The notes beneath the pieces are model-generated. The model saw nothing but the letters and a program-made list of their open reading frames with translations, was not told the DNA's origin and ran no database searches. Made by a program: the position numbers and the translations under genes. A stretch of DNA of 64,000 bases, taken from CAWACP01 sp963780655 (GTDB lineage: Bacteria; Acidobacteriota; Terriglobia; Bryobacterales; Bryobacteraceae). Numbering within the stretch: the first letter of the stretch is position 1; the number at the start of each line of letters is the position of its first letter. Of this stretch, positions 1 to 9,472 are shown one piece after another. The DNA lies in NCBI GenBank assembly GCA_963780655.1, contig CAWACP010000006.1:248001-312000 (forward strand). Direction: 5' to 3'.

Positions 1-1
1 C

Positions 2-1012
2 GGCCACAGCTACATCGTCTACGGTCCGCTCAGCGCGGGCGCAACCAGCGTCATGTACGAAGGCTCGCCCGATCATCCACAGTGGGACCGCTGGTGGCAG
101 ATCGTCGAGCAGGAGAAGGTCAGCATCCTCTACACGTCGCCCACCGCGATCCGCGCACTGATCCGCCAGGGCGATCAGTGGCCGAACCAGCACGACCTCT
201 CCAGCCTGCGCCTGCTCGGCTCGGTTGGCGAGCCCATCAATCCCGCGGCCTGGGAATGGTATCACCGCGTCATCGGCAAGAACCGCTGCCCGATTGTCGA
301 CACGTGGTGGCAGACCGAAACCGGATCGATCATGATCGCGCCGATGCCCGGCGCAGTGCCGCTGAAGCCCGGTTCCGGCTCGCTGCCTTTGCCTGGCGTC
401 CTGCCCGACATCGTCGATCTGCACGGCAACCCGGTGGGGACAGATCGCGAGGGTTATCTGATTATTCGCCGCCCATGGCCGAGCATGATCCGGAACATCT
501 GGGGCGATCCGGAGCGCTACGAGCAGCAGTACTGGAGCCGCGTGCCCGGCGCATACTTCACCGGCGACGCCGCGCGTTGCGACGCCGATGGCTACTACTG
601 GGTTCTGGGCCGCGTGGACGACGTCATGAATGTCAGCGGTCACCGGCTAAGCACCATGGAAGTGGAATCGGCGCTGGTGCGCCACCCGGCGGTGGCCGAA
701 GCGGCAGTGGTCGGCAAGCCGCATGAGATTACCGGCCAGGCGGTCTGCGCGTTTGTGACTCTGAAACGCGGCGATCATAATCCCGAAAAGCTCGGCCAGG
801 AGCTGCGCCAGTGGGTGGCTCACGAGATCGGTGCGTTTGCGCGGCCGGAGGAGATTCGCTTCACCGAGTCGCTGCCCAAGACTCGCAGCGGCAAGATCAT
901 GCGCCGTCTGTTGCGCGAGATCGTGACATCACACGCCGTCACCGGCGACGTCACTACGCTCGAGGACATGACGGTGGTGACCCGGCTCGCCTCGCAACAG
1001 GAGGAAGATTAG
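2..1012 (+). CDS. acsA: acetyl-CoA synthetase, C-terminal part (5' end outside window)
   Basis: The open frame enters from the left edge with GHSYIVYGPL, typical of the middle of AMP-forming acetyl-CoA synthetases, which convert acetate, ATP and CoA to acetyl-CoA in the cytoplasm. The visible part holds the adenylate-forming signature DTWWQTETG, the YFTGD core motif, the GRVDDVMNVSGHRLST hinge region and, near the end, PKTRSGKIMRR, which contains the conserved lysine that acetylation regulates in this family. About half of a normal ~650-residue protein is present; the first ATG inside the window (53) is internal, not a start. No other gene is visible in its operon. A short palindrome at 1082-1109 follows the stop codon. 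Confidence 0.95.
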   Translation, partial: GHSYIVYGPLSAGATSVMYEGSPDHPQWDRWWQIVEQEKVSILYTSPTAIRALIRQGDQWPNQHDLSSLRLLGSVGEPINPAAWEWYHRVIGKNRCPIVDTWWQTETGSIMIAPMPGAVPLKPGSGSLPLPGVLPDIVDLHGNPVGTDREGYLIIRRPWPSMIRNIWGDPERYEQQYWSRVPGAYFTGDAARCDADGYYWVLGRVDDVMNVSGHRLSTMEVESALVRHPAVAEAAVVGKPHEITGQAVCAFVTLKRGDHNPEKLGQELRQWVAHEIGAFARPEEIRFTESLPKTRSGKIMRRLLREIVTSHAVTGDVTTLEDMTVVTRLASQQEED

Positions 1013-1081
1013 CCAGCGCCGCGATCCTGAGCCAGTGTAGTTTCCGCGAAATGGATGGACATCCGATGCAGGTCGACGTGG

Positions 1082-1109
1082 CGCAGACGATCGCCTTTTG
1101 TCGTCTGCG
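1082..1109. terminator. dispersed palindrome, copy 1 (terminator-like)
   Basis: Perfect inverted repeat CGCAGACGA / TCGTCTGCG with a 10-nt loop, between acsA and the convergent gene at 1209-1766. The same arms recur at 3547-3574 and 50592-50619, each time just 3' of a plus-strand gene. The T-run after the stem is weak here, so terminator function is inferred from position. Confidence 0.55.
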
Positions 1110-1208
1110 TTTCCGCATGTGGTTCTCAGGCCAAAGCGGCAGGCCACAAACACCGATGGCCTGCCCCACGGGGATCAGTCAGTCAGCTTTGTCCAGTTAT
1201 TTCGCGCG

Positions 1209-1766
1209 TCACAACACGTATGGAACCAGCGCCCGAACGCGCGCCCGGTAGGCAGGGTATTCCACCGGAAAGCTCCTCACCAGAAGCCTCTCCTCCTGCC
1301 TCAGCTTGATCCAGAAGCCCACGAAAAACAGCGCCAGCCCCGCGAATGCAACCAGCATGCCGGAGCCAATGGCCGTTCCCAGCCCCATCAGCAGGTGGCC
1401 GGTGTAGATGGGATGCCGCACGAAAGCATACGGCCCCCGCTCCACCAGCTTGTGCCCCTGCTTCAATTCAACATCTCTGCTCCACTCGTCGCCCAGTGCA
1501 CGGCGTGACCATACGGAGACCAGCAGCCCCAGCGCGCAGATCGCAATCGCGAGCGAGCCCGAAACCACCGTCCGTGGTATCGCCACCTTTCCAAACGGAT
1601 ACGCCCAGATGACGATGAACAGGACGTACCCCAGCCAGATTGGCATCCGGGCCAACCTGCCGCTCCAGTCCTGGGCCTCCGCCGCGGGCTTGATGGAGCG
1701 CGCGCTGATGTTCCAATACAACACAAGGAAAACCCAACAGGCGAGAATCGATAATCCGATGAGCAC
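1209..1766 (-). CDS. isoprenylcysteine carboxyl methyltransferase-family membrane protein
   Basis: A 185-residue membrane protein starting with GTG. Several hydrophobic segments are followed by the C-terminal family signature GPYAFVRHPIYTGHLLMGLG, then an EERLL motif and a Y-R-x-R tail. This architecture is that of the ICMT/phospholipid methyltransferase-like family, integral-membrane methyltransferases using S-adenosylmethionine. Bacterial members are mostly uncharacterised and rarely have prenylated-protein substrates, so the substrate is unknown. It is convergent with acsA and divergent from the aldehyde dehydrogenase at 1828, with only about 60 bp between the two starts. Confidence 0.8.
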   Translation of the reverse strand: MLIGLSILACWVFLVLYWNISARSIKPAAEAQDWSGRLARMPIWLGYVLFIVIWAYPFGKVAIPRTVVSGSLAIAICALGLLVSVWSRRALGDEWSRDVELKQGHKLVERGPYAFVRHPIYTGHLLMGLGTAIGSGMLVAFAGLALFFVGFWIKLRQEERLLVRSFPVEYPAYRARVRALVPYVL

Positions 1767-1827
1767 AGCTGAATGCTATCACCGGCGTTCTCGCTGATGC
1801 GCTCGTGGTAACCTGCCGTTTCAGGTT

Positions 1828-3414
1828 ATGGATCTGCAGGGCACATCAATCATCGGCTTCGGACGCGGGGCGCGCTCCGCCGGCGTCCTCCACGGAGTGA
1901 ATCCATCCAGCGGGGAGCGCCTCGACCCGCCATTCTTCTCGGCTACCGAAGAGGAACTCGACCGGGCCGTATCGCTGGCCGTCCACGCGTTCCCGCGCTA
2001 TCGCGTGACCACGCCCGCTGCACGCGCTGCCTTCCTGCGCCGCATCGCCGACAATCTCGAATCACTGGGCGATCAGCTTGTCCACCGCGTGATGCAGGAA
2101 TCGGCGCTGCCCGAAGGGCGTGTCCGCGGCGAACGCGGCCGCAACTGTTTCCAGCTTCGGTTCATCGCGGGCATTGTTGAGGAAGGCTCCTGGGTGGACG
2201 CCCGTATCGACACCGCTGATCCTGACCGCAAGCCTGCCCCGAAACCGGATCTTCGCTCCATGCTTCGGCCGCTCGGCCCCGTCGCTGTCTTCTGCGCCAG
2301 CAATTTTCCGCTGGCCTTCTCGGTGGCGGGCGGCGACACCGCTTCGGCCCTGGCCGCCGGCAATCCCGTGGTGGTGAAGGCGCACTCGTCACATCCGGGA
2401 ACGGCGGAGTTGTGCGGCACGGCTCTGCGAAACGCGGCTGAAGAATGCGGCATGCCCGAAGGCGTCTTCTCGCTGCTGTTCACGTCCGGCCAGAAGATCG
2501 GCCAGGCGCTGGTGGCCCACCCCGGCATTCGCGCGGGCGGCTTCACGGGCTCTCGCAAAGGCGGCCTGGCGCTGCTCGACATTGCGCGGTCGCGGCCCGA
2601 GCCGATCCCGTTCTACGCGGAGATGAGCAGCGTGAACCCGGTGTTCATATTGCCGGGAGCGCTGGAGCAGCGCGGGCCGCAACTCGCGGCGGGGCTGCAC
2701 GCCTCGGTCACGCTCGGCGTAGGCCAGTTCTGTACGAACCCGGGCGTGGTGCTCGCGCCGCGGACAGCCTCGGGCGATGCTTTCGCGCAGGCGCTCGCGG
2801 CCTCCATGCAGGGCGGCTCGCCGAACCCGATGCTCAATGCCGGCATTTTCCGCAATTACTCCGAGATGGTTGCGGCGCGCGCAGGCATCGCAAATGTTCG
2901 AACCGTGGCGCGCGTGGAATGCGCGGCCCCCGCGAGCGCTGCTCCCGCCCTGTTCGAGGCGGACGCCGAGACATTTCTCGCGGCGCCTGAACTGGCCGAG
3001 GAGGTGTTCGGCCCGTCGTCGCTGCTGATCCGCTATGGCGAAATCGACGACGCGCTGGCCATCGCGGCATCCATGGAAGGAAACCTGACCGCGACCATCC
3101 ACGCCGGTCCGGGCGACGACGAGTGGGTGGCGCGGCTGGCCGAGATTCTGGAAACCAAGGTCGGCCGGATACTGTTCCAGGGCTTCCCCACCGGCGTCGA
3201 GGTCGGCGAGGCGATGGTGCACGGCGGACCGTTTCCGTCCACGTCCGACGGCCGCAGCACGTCAGTCGGCGGACGCGCCATCGATCGGTTTGTCCGGCCG
3301 GTCTGTTATCAGGACGCGCCAGAAGCTCTGCTGCCCGAGGAGCTGCGCAACGAAAATCCGGCCGGCATACAGAGGATCGTCAACGGGCTGCGCACGCGCG
3401 AACGCGTCGGGTAG
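1828..3414 (+). CDS. 2,5-dioxovalerate (alpha-ketoglutarate semialdehyde) dehydrogenase-like aldehyde dehydrogenase
   Basis: A 528-residue aldehyde dehydrogenase. Visible family features are the nucleotide-binding CASNFPLAFSVAGGDTASAL stretch, AGNPVVVKAHSSHPGT, the FTGSRKGGLALL motif, the EMSSVNP segment and the catalytic-cysteine loop LGVGQFCTNPGVV. The length and these motifs match the NADP-dependent 2,5-dioxovalerate dehydrogenase group, which oxidises 2-oxoglutarate semialdehyde to 2-oxoglutarate at the end of non-phosphorylating pentose and hexarate catabolism. The chosen ATG has only a weak ribosome site. Downstream convergent genes (aldo/keto reductase, cellobiose phosphorylase) also fit sugar catabolism. 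The exact substrate is inferred from family resemblance. Confidence 0.87.
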   Translation: MDLQGTSIIGFGRGARSAGVLHGVNPSSGERLDPPFFSATEEELDRAVSLAVHAFPRYRVTTPAARAAFLRRIADNLESLGDQLVHRVMQESALPEGRVRGERGRNCFQLRFIAGIVEEGSWVDARIDTADPDRKPAPKPDLRSMLRPLGPVAVFCASNFPLAFSVAGGDTASALAAGNPVVVKAHSSHPGTAELCGTALRNAAEECGMPEGVFSLLFTSGQKIGQALVAHPGIRAGGFTGSRKGGLALLDIARSRPEPIPFYAEMSSVNPVFILPGALEQRGPQLAAGLHASVTLGVGQFCTNPGVVLAPRTASGDAFAQALAASMQGGSPNPMLNAGIFRNYSEMVAARAGIANVRTVARVECAAPASAAPALFEADAETFLAAPELAEEVFGPSSLLIRYGEIDDALAIAASMEGNLTATIHAGPGDDEWVARLAEILETKVGRILFQGFPTGVEVGEAMVHGGPFPSTSDGRSTSVGGRAIDRFVRPVCYQDAPEALLPEELRNENPAGIQRIVNGLRTRERVG

Positions 3415-3546
3415 TGTGCAGCCCGCGAAGAATTCAGCACCGTGCCACCGCTTCCTCACGGTCGCGGCTCTGTTACGATGCCCGAGGCGGTAACGCGGCG
3501 TACCTCTGGTTCAAGGTGTGAAGAATTCGGCTGTGCTGCTCTGTGG

Positions 3547-3574
3547 GGCAGACGATCGGTTTGTGTCGTCTGCC
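3547..3574. terminator. dispersed palindrome, copy 2 (terminator-like)
   Basis: Perfect stem GGCAGACGA / TCGTCTGCC followed by TTTT on the plus strand, between the aldehyde dehydrogenase and the convergent aldo/keto reductase. It shares its arms with copies at 1082-1109 and 50592-50619, and probably terminates transcription from the left. Confidence 0.6.
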
Positions 3575-3587
3575 TTTTGCGTATAAG

Positions 3588-4579
3588 TCACTCGGCCAGG
3601 ATCGCGTCGATCTTCCGCAGCTCGTCTTCGCCGAACCTGAGGTTCTTCAGTGCGCCGACGCTGTCCTCGATCTGTTGCGGGCGGCTGGCGCCCACCAGCG
3701 CACTGGTCATCACCGGCTGGCGCAGCACCCACGCCAGCGACATCTCGGCCAGGGTCTGGCCGCGCTCGCGCGCAACCTCGTTCAGCGCGCGAATCTTCGC
3801 CAGCTTGCCTTCCGTGACATCGGCGGGCTTGAGGAAAACACCCGATTTGAGAGCGCGCGAGTCCTCCGGAATGCCGTCGAGGTAACGATTCGTCAGCAGA
3901 CCCTGCGCCAGCGGCGAAAATGCGATGCCACCGATCCCCTCCGCCGCCAGGCGGTCAAACAGGCCTTCTTCCGAAGGGCGCATGAACATCGAATACTTCA
4001 TCTGGTGAATCAGGCAGGGCGTGCCCAGCTCGCGCAGCACGGCCACGGCGCGGGCGGTCTGCTCGGCATCGTAGTTCGATATGCCCGCGTACAGCGCCTT
4101 ACCGGAGCGCACCGCCCGATCGAGGGCGCTCATGGTTTCTTCCACTCGGAGTGTCCGGATCGGGCCGGTGCGAGTAGAAGATGTCCACGTACTCGAGACC
4201 CATGCGCTTCAGGCTCTGGTCGAGGCTGGCCAGCGCATATTTGCGCGATCCCCACTCGCCATAGGGCCCAGGCCACATGTCATAGCCGGCCTTGGTGGAG
4301 ATGATCAACTCGTCGCGCCACGGCCCAGAGGTCATGCCGCAGCGCGCGCCCGAAGTTTTCTTCCGCGGAGCCGGGCGGGGGCCCGTAGTTATTGGCCAGA
4401 TCGAAATGCGTAATGCCAAGATCAAACGCGCGCCGGAGCATCGCGCGCATGTTCTCGTACACATCGACGCCGCCGAAGTTGTGCCACAGTCCCAGTGAAA
4501 TGGCGGGCAACCGCAGGCCGCTGCGACCCGAGCGGCGGTAAATCATGCTGTCATAGCGCGTGCTGGATGGCGTATACAC
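3588..4579 (-). pseudogene. aldo/keto reductase (YghZ-like), two apparent frameshifts
   Basis: Three consecutive minus-strand frames together give a complete aldo/keto reductase of about 330 residues close to the L-glyceraldehyde 3-phosphate reductase (YghZ) group. Frame 1 (4579 down to about 4326) holds GLRLPAISLGLWHNFGG and THFDLANNYGPPPGSAEENFG; frame 2 holds RDELIISTKAGYDMWPGPYG and SLKRMGLEYVDIFYSHR; frame 3 (4145 down to 3588) holds EETMSALDRAVRSGKALY and FSPLAQGLL. Removing one base in the GGG at 4324-4326 and one at 4146 restores alignment with no residue gained or lost. Start is GTG at 4579, preceded by AGGAG. No other decay is visible, so sequencing error is as likely as a real pseudogene. 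Confidence 0.8.
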
Positions 4580-4595
4580 GGGGATCTCCTGAGCC

Positions 4596-7041
4596 TCAGC
4601 CTATCGTGACTTCCACCTTAATTTCCGTTTGGCCGTCGGCCGGGGGCGCGACAAGATTGCCGTCGATCGCCTGGCCGCCGACCATCAACTTCACATGGTT
4701 GCCCGGTCCGGCGCGACGCACGTTGATATCGTACGCGACACCGCGGAACCGGCGCAGCGCGCGGAAACCGGTCCAGCGCTCCGGCACGACGGGAGCGATG
4801 CGCAGGCCGTCGAAATCCGGCCGTATGCCGAGAATCCACTGCGTAATGGCGTAGTAGTTCCAGGCGGCGGTGCCGGTGAGCCATGAATTCTTCGCCTCCC
4901 CGTGAGTGGGCGCGTCACGGCCGGCGATCATCTGCGCATAGACGTAGGGCTCGCACCGGTGCACGTCACTGATGCGCTCGCGCGCCGACGGGTTGATGCG
5001 CAGGTAATAGTCGTGAGCGTCATCGCCATTGCCGGCCATGGTCTCGGCGATGATCACCCACGGGTTATTGTGGCAGAAAATACCTGCATTTTCCTTGTAA
5101 CCTGGAGGATAGGAAGAAATCTCGCCGAGTTCCAGATAATAGCGCGAATAAGCCGGCTGCTGCAGCACGATGCCGTGCGGCGTTGCCAGATGGCGCCGCG
5201 TGGCATCGAGAGCCTGGCGCGCTTTGCCGTCCTCGAGTCCGATGCCCGCCAGCACGCAGAAGCCCTGCGTCTCGATGAAGATCTTCCCTTCGGCATTCTC
5301 CTTCGATCCCACCTTGCGGCCGAAGTCGTCGTAGGCGCGCACGAACCATTCTCCGTCCCAGCCATGCGCGTTCACGGTCTCCACCATGCGCGCGGACTCG
5401 GCCAGATACCCATCCGCCTCGTTCAGCGAGGCCGCGATGCCGGGCAATCGCCGCCATTTCCTTTCCGGTCAGAACGAACAGACCGGCGATAAAGACGGAT
5501 TCGGCGACTTTGCCCTCCTTATTGGTGGTGGTCTGGAACGACTGGCCGGGCGTGTCCGAGAAGCAGTTCAGGTTCAGGCAATCGTTCCAGTCGGCGCGGC
5601 CGATCAGCGGCAGTCCGTGCGGGCCCAGCCGCTCGAGCGTGTACCGGAAGCTGCGCTGCAGGTGTTCGTACAGAGGCTGCTCGGAGCCGGGCTGGTTATC
5701 GTATTGCACCGCCTCGTCGAGAATGCCCCAGTCGCCGGTCTCCTTTATGTACGCGGCCACGCCGACGATCAGCCAGTGCGGATCGTCGTTGAAGCCGCCG
5801 CCAATGTCATTGTTTCCTTTTTTCGTAAGCGGCTGGTACTGGTGATAGGCGCCGCCCGTCGGAAGCTGCGTAGCGGCGAGATCCAGAATCCGCTCACGGG
5901 CGCGCTCCGGAATCATCTGGACGAAGCCGAGCAGGTCCTGATTGGAGTCGCGGAAGCCAAGCCCGCGGCCGATGCCCGATTCGAAGAACGACGCCGATCG
6001 CGACATGTTGAACGTGGCCATGCACTGATAGGCATTCCAGATGTTCACCATCCGATTCGTGTGCACGTCGGGAGTTTCCACCTGGCAGATGCCCAGCAGA
6101 TCGTCCCAGTACTCGCGCAGCCGGCCGAACGCGGCCTCGACGTTGGCGGGGTTCAGGTAGCGGTCGATGACCGGCCGCACGGTTTTCTTGTTGATGGTTT
6201 GCGAGTCGGGCGGATCGAACTTATCGTCCTTCGGGTTCTCGTGATAGCCGAGAACGAAAACGATCTGCCGCGTCTCGCCGGGCGCGAGCGCCAGCCGGAC
6301 ATGATGCGAGCCGATGGGCGACCAGCCGTGCGCCACCGAGTTCGACGACTCGCCGCGCTCCACCGCCACGGGCTTGTCCCAGCCGCGGTACGGTCCCAGA
6401 AACGCCTCGCGCTGCGTGTCGAATCCCGCCGTTTCCGCCGAGCAGGCGAACCATGCGAAATGATCGCGGCGCTCGCGGTACTCGGTCTTGTGATAAATGA
6501 CGCGGTCCTCGATCTCCACCTGGCCGATACTGAAGTTCCGCTGGAAGTTCGTGGCGTCGTCCTGGGCATCCCACAGGCAAAACTCAACCGAGGAGAAGAC
6601 GGAGAGCGCCGCCGGCGTCAGCCGATGATTGGTCAGAGTGAGCTGCCAAATCTCGAGGTTCTCATCCAGAGGCACGAAATAGCGGGTGCTCGCCCAGATG
6701 CCGCGATGGCGGGAGCCGATGATGGTGTACCCCATGCCATGCCGGCACGAATAATTCTCCAGTTCGCCGCGCGTCGGCTCCCACGATGGCGACCAGTAAT
6801 CCGTGCTCTCGTCATCGCGCAGGTAGATGTAACGGCCGCCAAAATCGAGCGGGACATTGTTGTAGCGGTAGCGCGTGATGCGGCGCAGCCGTGCGTCGCG
6901 GTAGAACGAGTAGCCTCCCGCGGTATTCGAAATGATGCCGAAATATGCCTGACATCCCAGATAATTAATCCATGGCAGGGGAGTATCCGGTCGCGTGATG
7001 ACGTATTCGCGAGCTTTGTCGTCAAAATAGCCGTATTGCAT
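4596..7041 (-). pseudogene. GH94 cellobiose phosphorylase, one apparent frameshift
   Basis: Two overlapping frames (7041 to about 5444, then about 5447 to 4596) together give an ~815-residue glycoside hydrolase family 94 enzyme, the normal length for cellobiose phosphorylase (cellobiose + phosphate to glucose 1-phosphate + glucose). Visible landmarks: the N-terminal GYFDDKAREYVITRPDTPLP, the SRSASFFESGIGRGLGFRDS motif, GLPLIGRADWNDCLNLN with the catalytic acid aspartate, and C-terminal YPPGYKENAGIFCHNNPW and HGEAKNSWLTGTAAWNY. Cellobiose rather than chitobiose specificity is inferred from overall resemblance. One extra base in the GGG at 5442-5444 (CCC on the coding strand) breaks the frame; removing it restores the family spacing. 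It is probably co-transcribed with the aldo/keto reductase 16 bp downstream. Confidence 0.85.
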
Positions 7042-7195
7042 GAGGATGTTCTTTCCGGAGCTGGCGTTGCCGCAACTCCGCGCGCAGACCTGGCGTCCGC
7101 TGCCGAACGAGCATGCTGATGAAACGGATCAGTTCGAGTATACACGCTGCCGGGAACAAATCGCGGCAAGGCATCGTACTATCGGTGAGGGTCCT

Positions 7196-7663
7196 ATGTT
7201 CTGTAATCGTTGCGGCAAGCCAATGCAGGAGAACGCCACATTCTGTCCCGCCTGCGGCACGCCGGTCCGAAACATCCCGCTGATGCCGGCGCAGAGCCGG
7301 CTGGCCGGTCACATCCGCTTGCTCGGCATTTTCTGGATCGCTCTCTCAGCGTTTCGCATTCTGCCCGGCCTGGTGCTTATGGCCGTGTTCAACCGCCCCG
7401 ACTTTCCTCCAGGCGTACCCGAGTTTGTTCATGGCATCGTCATCGGGGTCGCCGGCATGCTGATGCTTCTCGGATTTGCGGGGATTGCGGTGGGAATCGG
7501 GCTGCTGAACCGGGCGCCCTGGGCCAGGATGATGGCGATCGTGTTCGGATGCGTCAGCCTCGTCGATATGCCGTTCGGCACTGCGCTCGGCATCTACACG
7601 CTCTGGGTGCTGCTGCCCGCGCAATCGGAAGACGAGTACAGGCAGATGGCGCGGACGGCGTAA
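7196..7663 (+). CDS. zinc-ribbon membrane protein, uncharacterised
   Basis: A 155-residue protein starting MFCNRCGKPMQENATFC, a double-CxxC zinc ribbon at residues 3-20, followed by about three hydrophobic segments (roughly 40-60, 75-105 and 115-140). The start at 7196 is chosen because a GAGGG ribosome site lies just upstream and the zinc ribbon begins there; the open frame extends further upstream without similarity. Zinc-ribbon plus membrane-helix proteins are common in acidobacteria and have no agreed function. The gene is divergent from the cellobiose phosphorylase, about 150 bp away. Confidence 0.75.
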   Translation: MFCNRCGKPMQENATFCPACGTPVRNIPLMPAQSRLAGHIRLLGIFWIALSAFRILPGLVLMAVFNRPDFPPGVPEFVHGIVIGVAGMLMLLGFAGIAVGIGLLNRAPWARMMAIVFGCVSLVDMPFGTALGIYTLWVLLPAQSEDEYRQMARTA

Positions 7664-7736
7664 AAGAATCAAAGGAATCAAGGAAAGCAGGGGAACAAAA
7701 GGAATGGCGCAGCAACTGGCTTCCTTTACTTCGGTA

Positions 7737-9359
7737 GTGTCAAGTCTTTTGTGTAAACGCTTCTCCCAAAGTCGGCCCATGGGGCCGACCGTCACGTCCT
7801 GAAACGCTCGGTTGGTTCGGATCGCTCAACCCCTGAGGCGGCGTGCTCGCAGGGGATCCACAAGGGGGCGGCAGCCCTCTTGTGGGGGGAGCCGGCGGCA
7901 TCGATGCGTGCCAGCGCTTTTTGCTGGCGCGCAGCGTGCAAGCGGCGTGGGGGGAACCCGCCCGCCCCGGCTTGCCCCCGAAGGGGGAAACGGGAAAGGG
8001 GGATTTCAAAATTCCTTGCTGCCGCAGGCTAATTCCGCCAATCGCTCTCATTTGGTTGTCACCTGTGCTCCGGGCGCCGCCTGGCTCAGCGGCTAAGTGC
8101 CGCCGCGATCCGCTCGCCCCATAGCATCTGAAAGTGATTCAAGGCCTGCCTCCAGGACTGAATCGTGTCCCACTTCGCTATCACGTTTCGCAGCGCCAGG
8201 TAAAGCAACTTCAGCGCTGCGTCTTCGCTCGGAAACGACCCTCGCGTCTTAATGATTTTACGCAGGCTCATGTGGAGCGATTCCACCGCATTGGTGGTGT
8301 AGATCACCCGGCGAACGTCTGCCGGAAATTCGAAGAACGGGATCACCCGTTCCCAGTTGTCCTTCCACAGCTTTCCGATCGCCTGATACTTGTGCCCCCA
8401 CTTGGCGATGAACTCGTTCAATTCCTGCTCCGCTTGCAGTTCCGTCGACGCCCGGTAGATCGCCTTCAGGTCCGCGGCCACCTGTTTGCGCTCCTTCCAG
8501 TTCACGTAATTCAGGCTCGCCCTCACCATGTGAACGATGCAAAGTTGGACCCGCGCCTCCGGAAACACACTCTCTATCGCCTGCGGGAAGCCCTTCAGCC
8601 CATCGATGCACACGATCAGGATGTCTTTCACTCCACGATTCTTCAGCTCCGTCAACACACCCAGCCAGAACTTCGCTCCCTCGTTGTTGCTCGTCCAAAG
8701 CCCCAGTACGTCCTTGCGCCCGTCCAGATCGACCCCGATCGCCACGTACACGGCGCGGTTCTCCACTCGACCCTCGTGCCGCATCTTCACATATAACGCG
8801 TCCAGAATAGACGATGCCGTAGATCGGGTCCAATGGCCGGCTCTGCCACGCCTTGACTTCGTCCGCCAACCGCGTCCGTTACCTCCGAGATCAACGTGGG
8901 GCTGACCTCCACTCTGATAGATCTCCTGCAGATGCCCCTGGATCTCTCGCGTCGTCATACCCCGCGCATACATCGACAAGATCTTATCGTCGAAACCCTC
9001 GAACCGCGTCTGGTACTTCTTTAGAATCTGCGGCTCGAAAGTCGCATTGCGGTCCCGGGGCGCTTCAATCCTAATCTCGCCAAACTCGCCCTTCACCGTC
9101 TTTGGCGTTGAACCGTTGCGTGAGTTACCGCTGTTATACCCGGCTGGATCGTGCTTCTCGTAACCCAAATGGTGGTCTAGTTCCGCACCCAACGCCCGTT
9201 CCATCAAAGCCTTCGTAAGTTGCTTCAACAGCCCACTTTCGCCGATCAAATCCTCAGGCTTCTTATAGTCCTTGATCAGCTCGTCTAATACTTCTTTTCT
9301 GATTTCCATTCGTTCTCCTTCATTAGATGAGGAAAACGTTTACACAGACCTTTTTACAC
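7737..9359. mobile_element. IS256-family insertion sequence
   Basis: The ends read inward as GTGT-N10-GTGTAAACG on both sides, imperfect inverted repeats of about 24-29 bp, enclosing an IS256-type transposase. The flanking 8-mers CTTCGGTA (left) and CTTCTTTA (right) match at six positions and may be an eroded target duplication, but the target lies in a repetitive CTTCCTTTA tract, so this is uncertain. About 350 bp between the left end and the transposase stop codon (7737-8085) hold no gene, only GC-rich palindromes such as GTCGGCCC-AT-GGGGCCGAC. That is a long non-coding margin for this family. Confidence 0.8.
8086..9309 (-). CDS. IS256-family transposase (internally frame-garbled)
   Basis: A 407-residue mutator-type DDE transposase, start ATG at 9309 with AGGAGA six bases upstream. 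The N-terminal MERALGAELDHHLGYEKHD, the catalytic aspartates in LDALYVKM and CIDGLKGFPQAI, and the glutamate in TTNAVESLHMSLRK are all present. Residues of about 133-170 do not look like the family: the missing stretch (SPTLISEVTDAVADEVKAWQ and onward) is found in the other two frames. Single extra bases near 8913, 8866 and 8806 shift the frame three times and so restore it. Activity is doubtful if the bases are real. Confidence 0.85.
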   Translation of the reverse strand: MEIRKEVLDELIKDYKKPEDLIGESGLLKQLTKALMERALGAELDHHLGYEKHDPAGYNSGNSRNGSTPKTVKGEFGEIRIEAPRDRNATFEPQILKKYQTRFEGFDDKILSMYARGMTTREIQGHLQEIYQSGGQPHVDLGGNGRGWRTKSRRGRAGHWTRSTASSILDALYVKMRHEGRVENRAVYVAIGVDLDGRKDVLGLWTSNNEGAKFWLGVLTELKNRGVKDILIVCIDGLKGFPQAIESVFPEARVQLCIVHMVRASLNYVNWKERKQVAADLKAIYRASTELQAEQELNEFIAKWGHKYQAIGKLWKDNWERVIPFFEFPADVRRVIYTTNAVESLHMSLRKIIKTRGSFPSEDAALKLLYLALRNVIAKWDTIQSWRQALNHFQMLWGERIAAALSR

Positions 9360-9466
9360 CTTCTTTACTTCCTCTACTTCCTTTACTTCCTTTACTTCCT
9401 CTACTTCCTCTACTTCCTTTACTTCCTTTACTTCCTCTACTTCCTTTGCTTCCTTTACTTCCTTTA
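9360..9466. repeat. 9-bp minisatellite
   Basis: About eleven tandem copies of ACTTCCT(C/T)T directly 3' of the WG-repeat gene; the complementary strand is purine-only apart from T at one position. A short related piece (CTTCCTTTACTTC, 7721-7733) and purine-rich sequence lie on the other side of the IS256 element, so the insertion appears to have split the tract. Confidence 0.85.
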
Positions 9467-9472
9467 GTTCTC

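Noticed and set aside
9360..9466. Short direct repeats as a CRISPR-like array
   Set aside because: Units are 9 bp, contiguous and without spacers: a minisatellite. The glutamate/lysine-rich frames read through it have no start or similarity.
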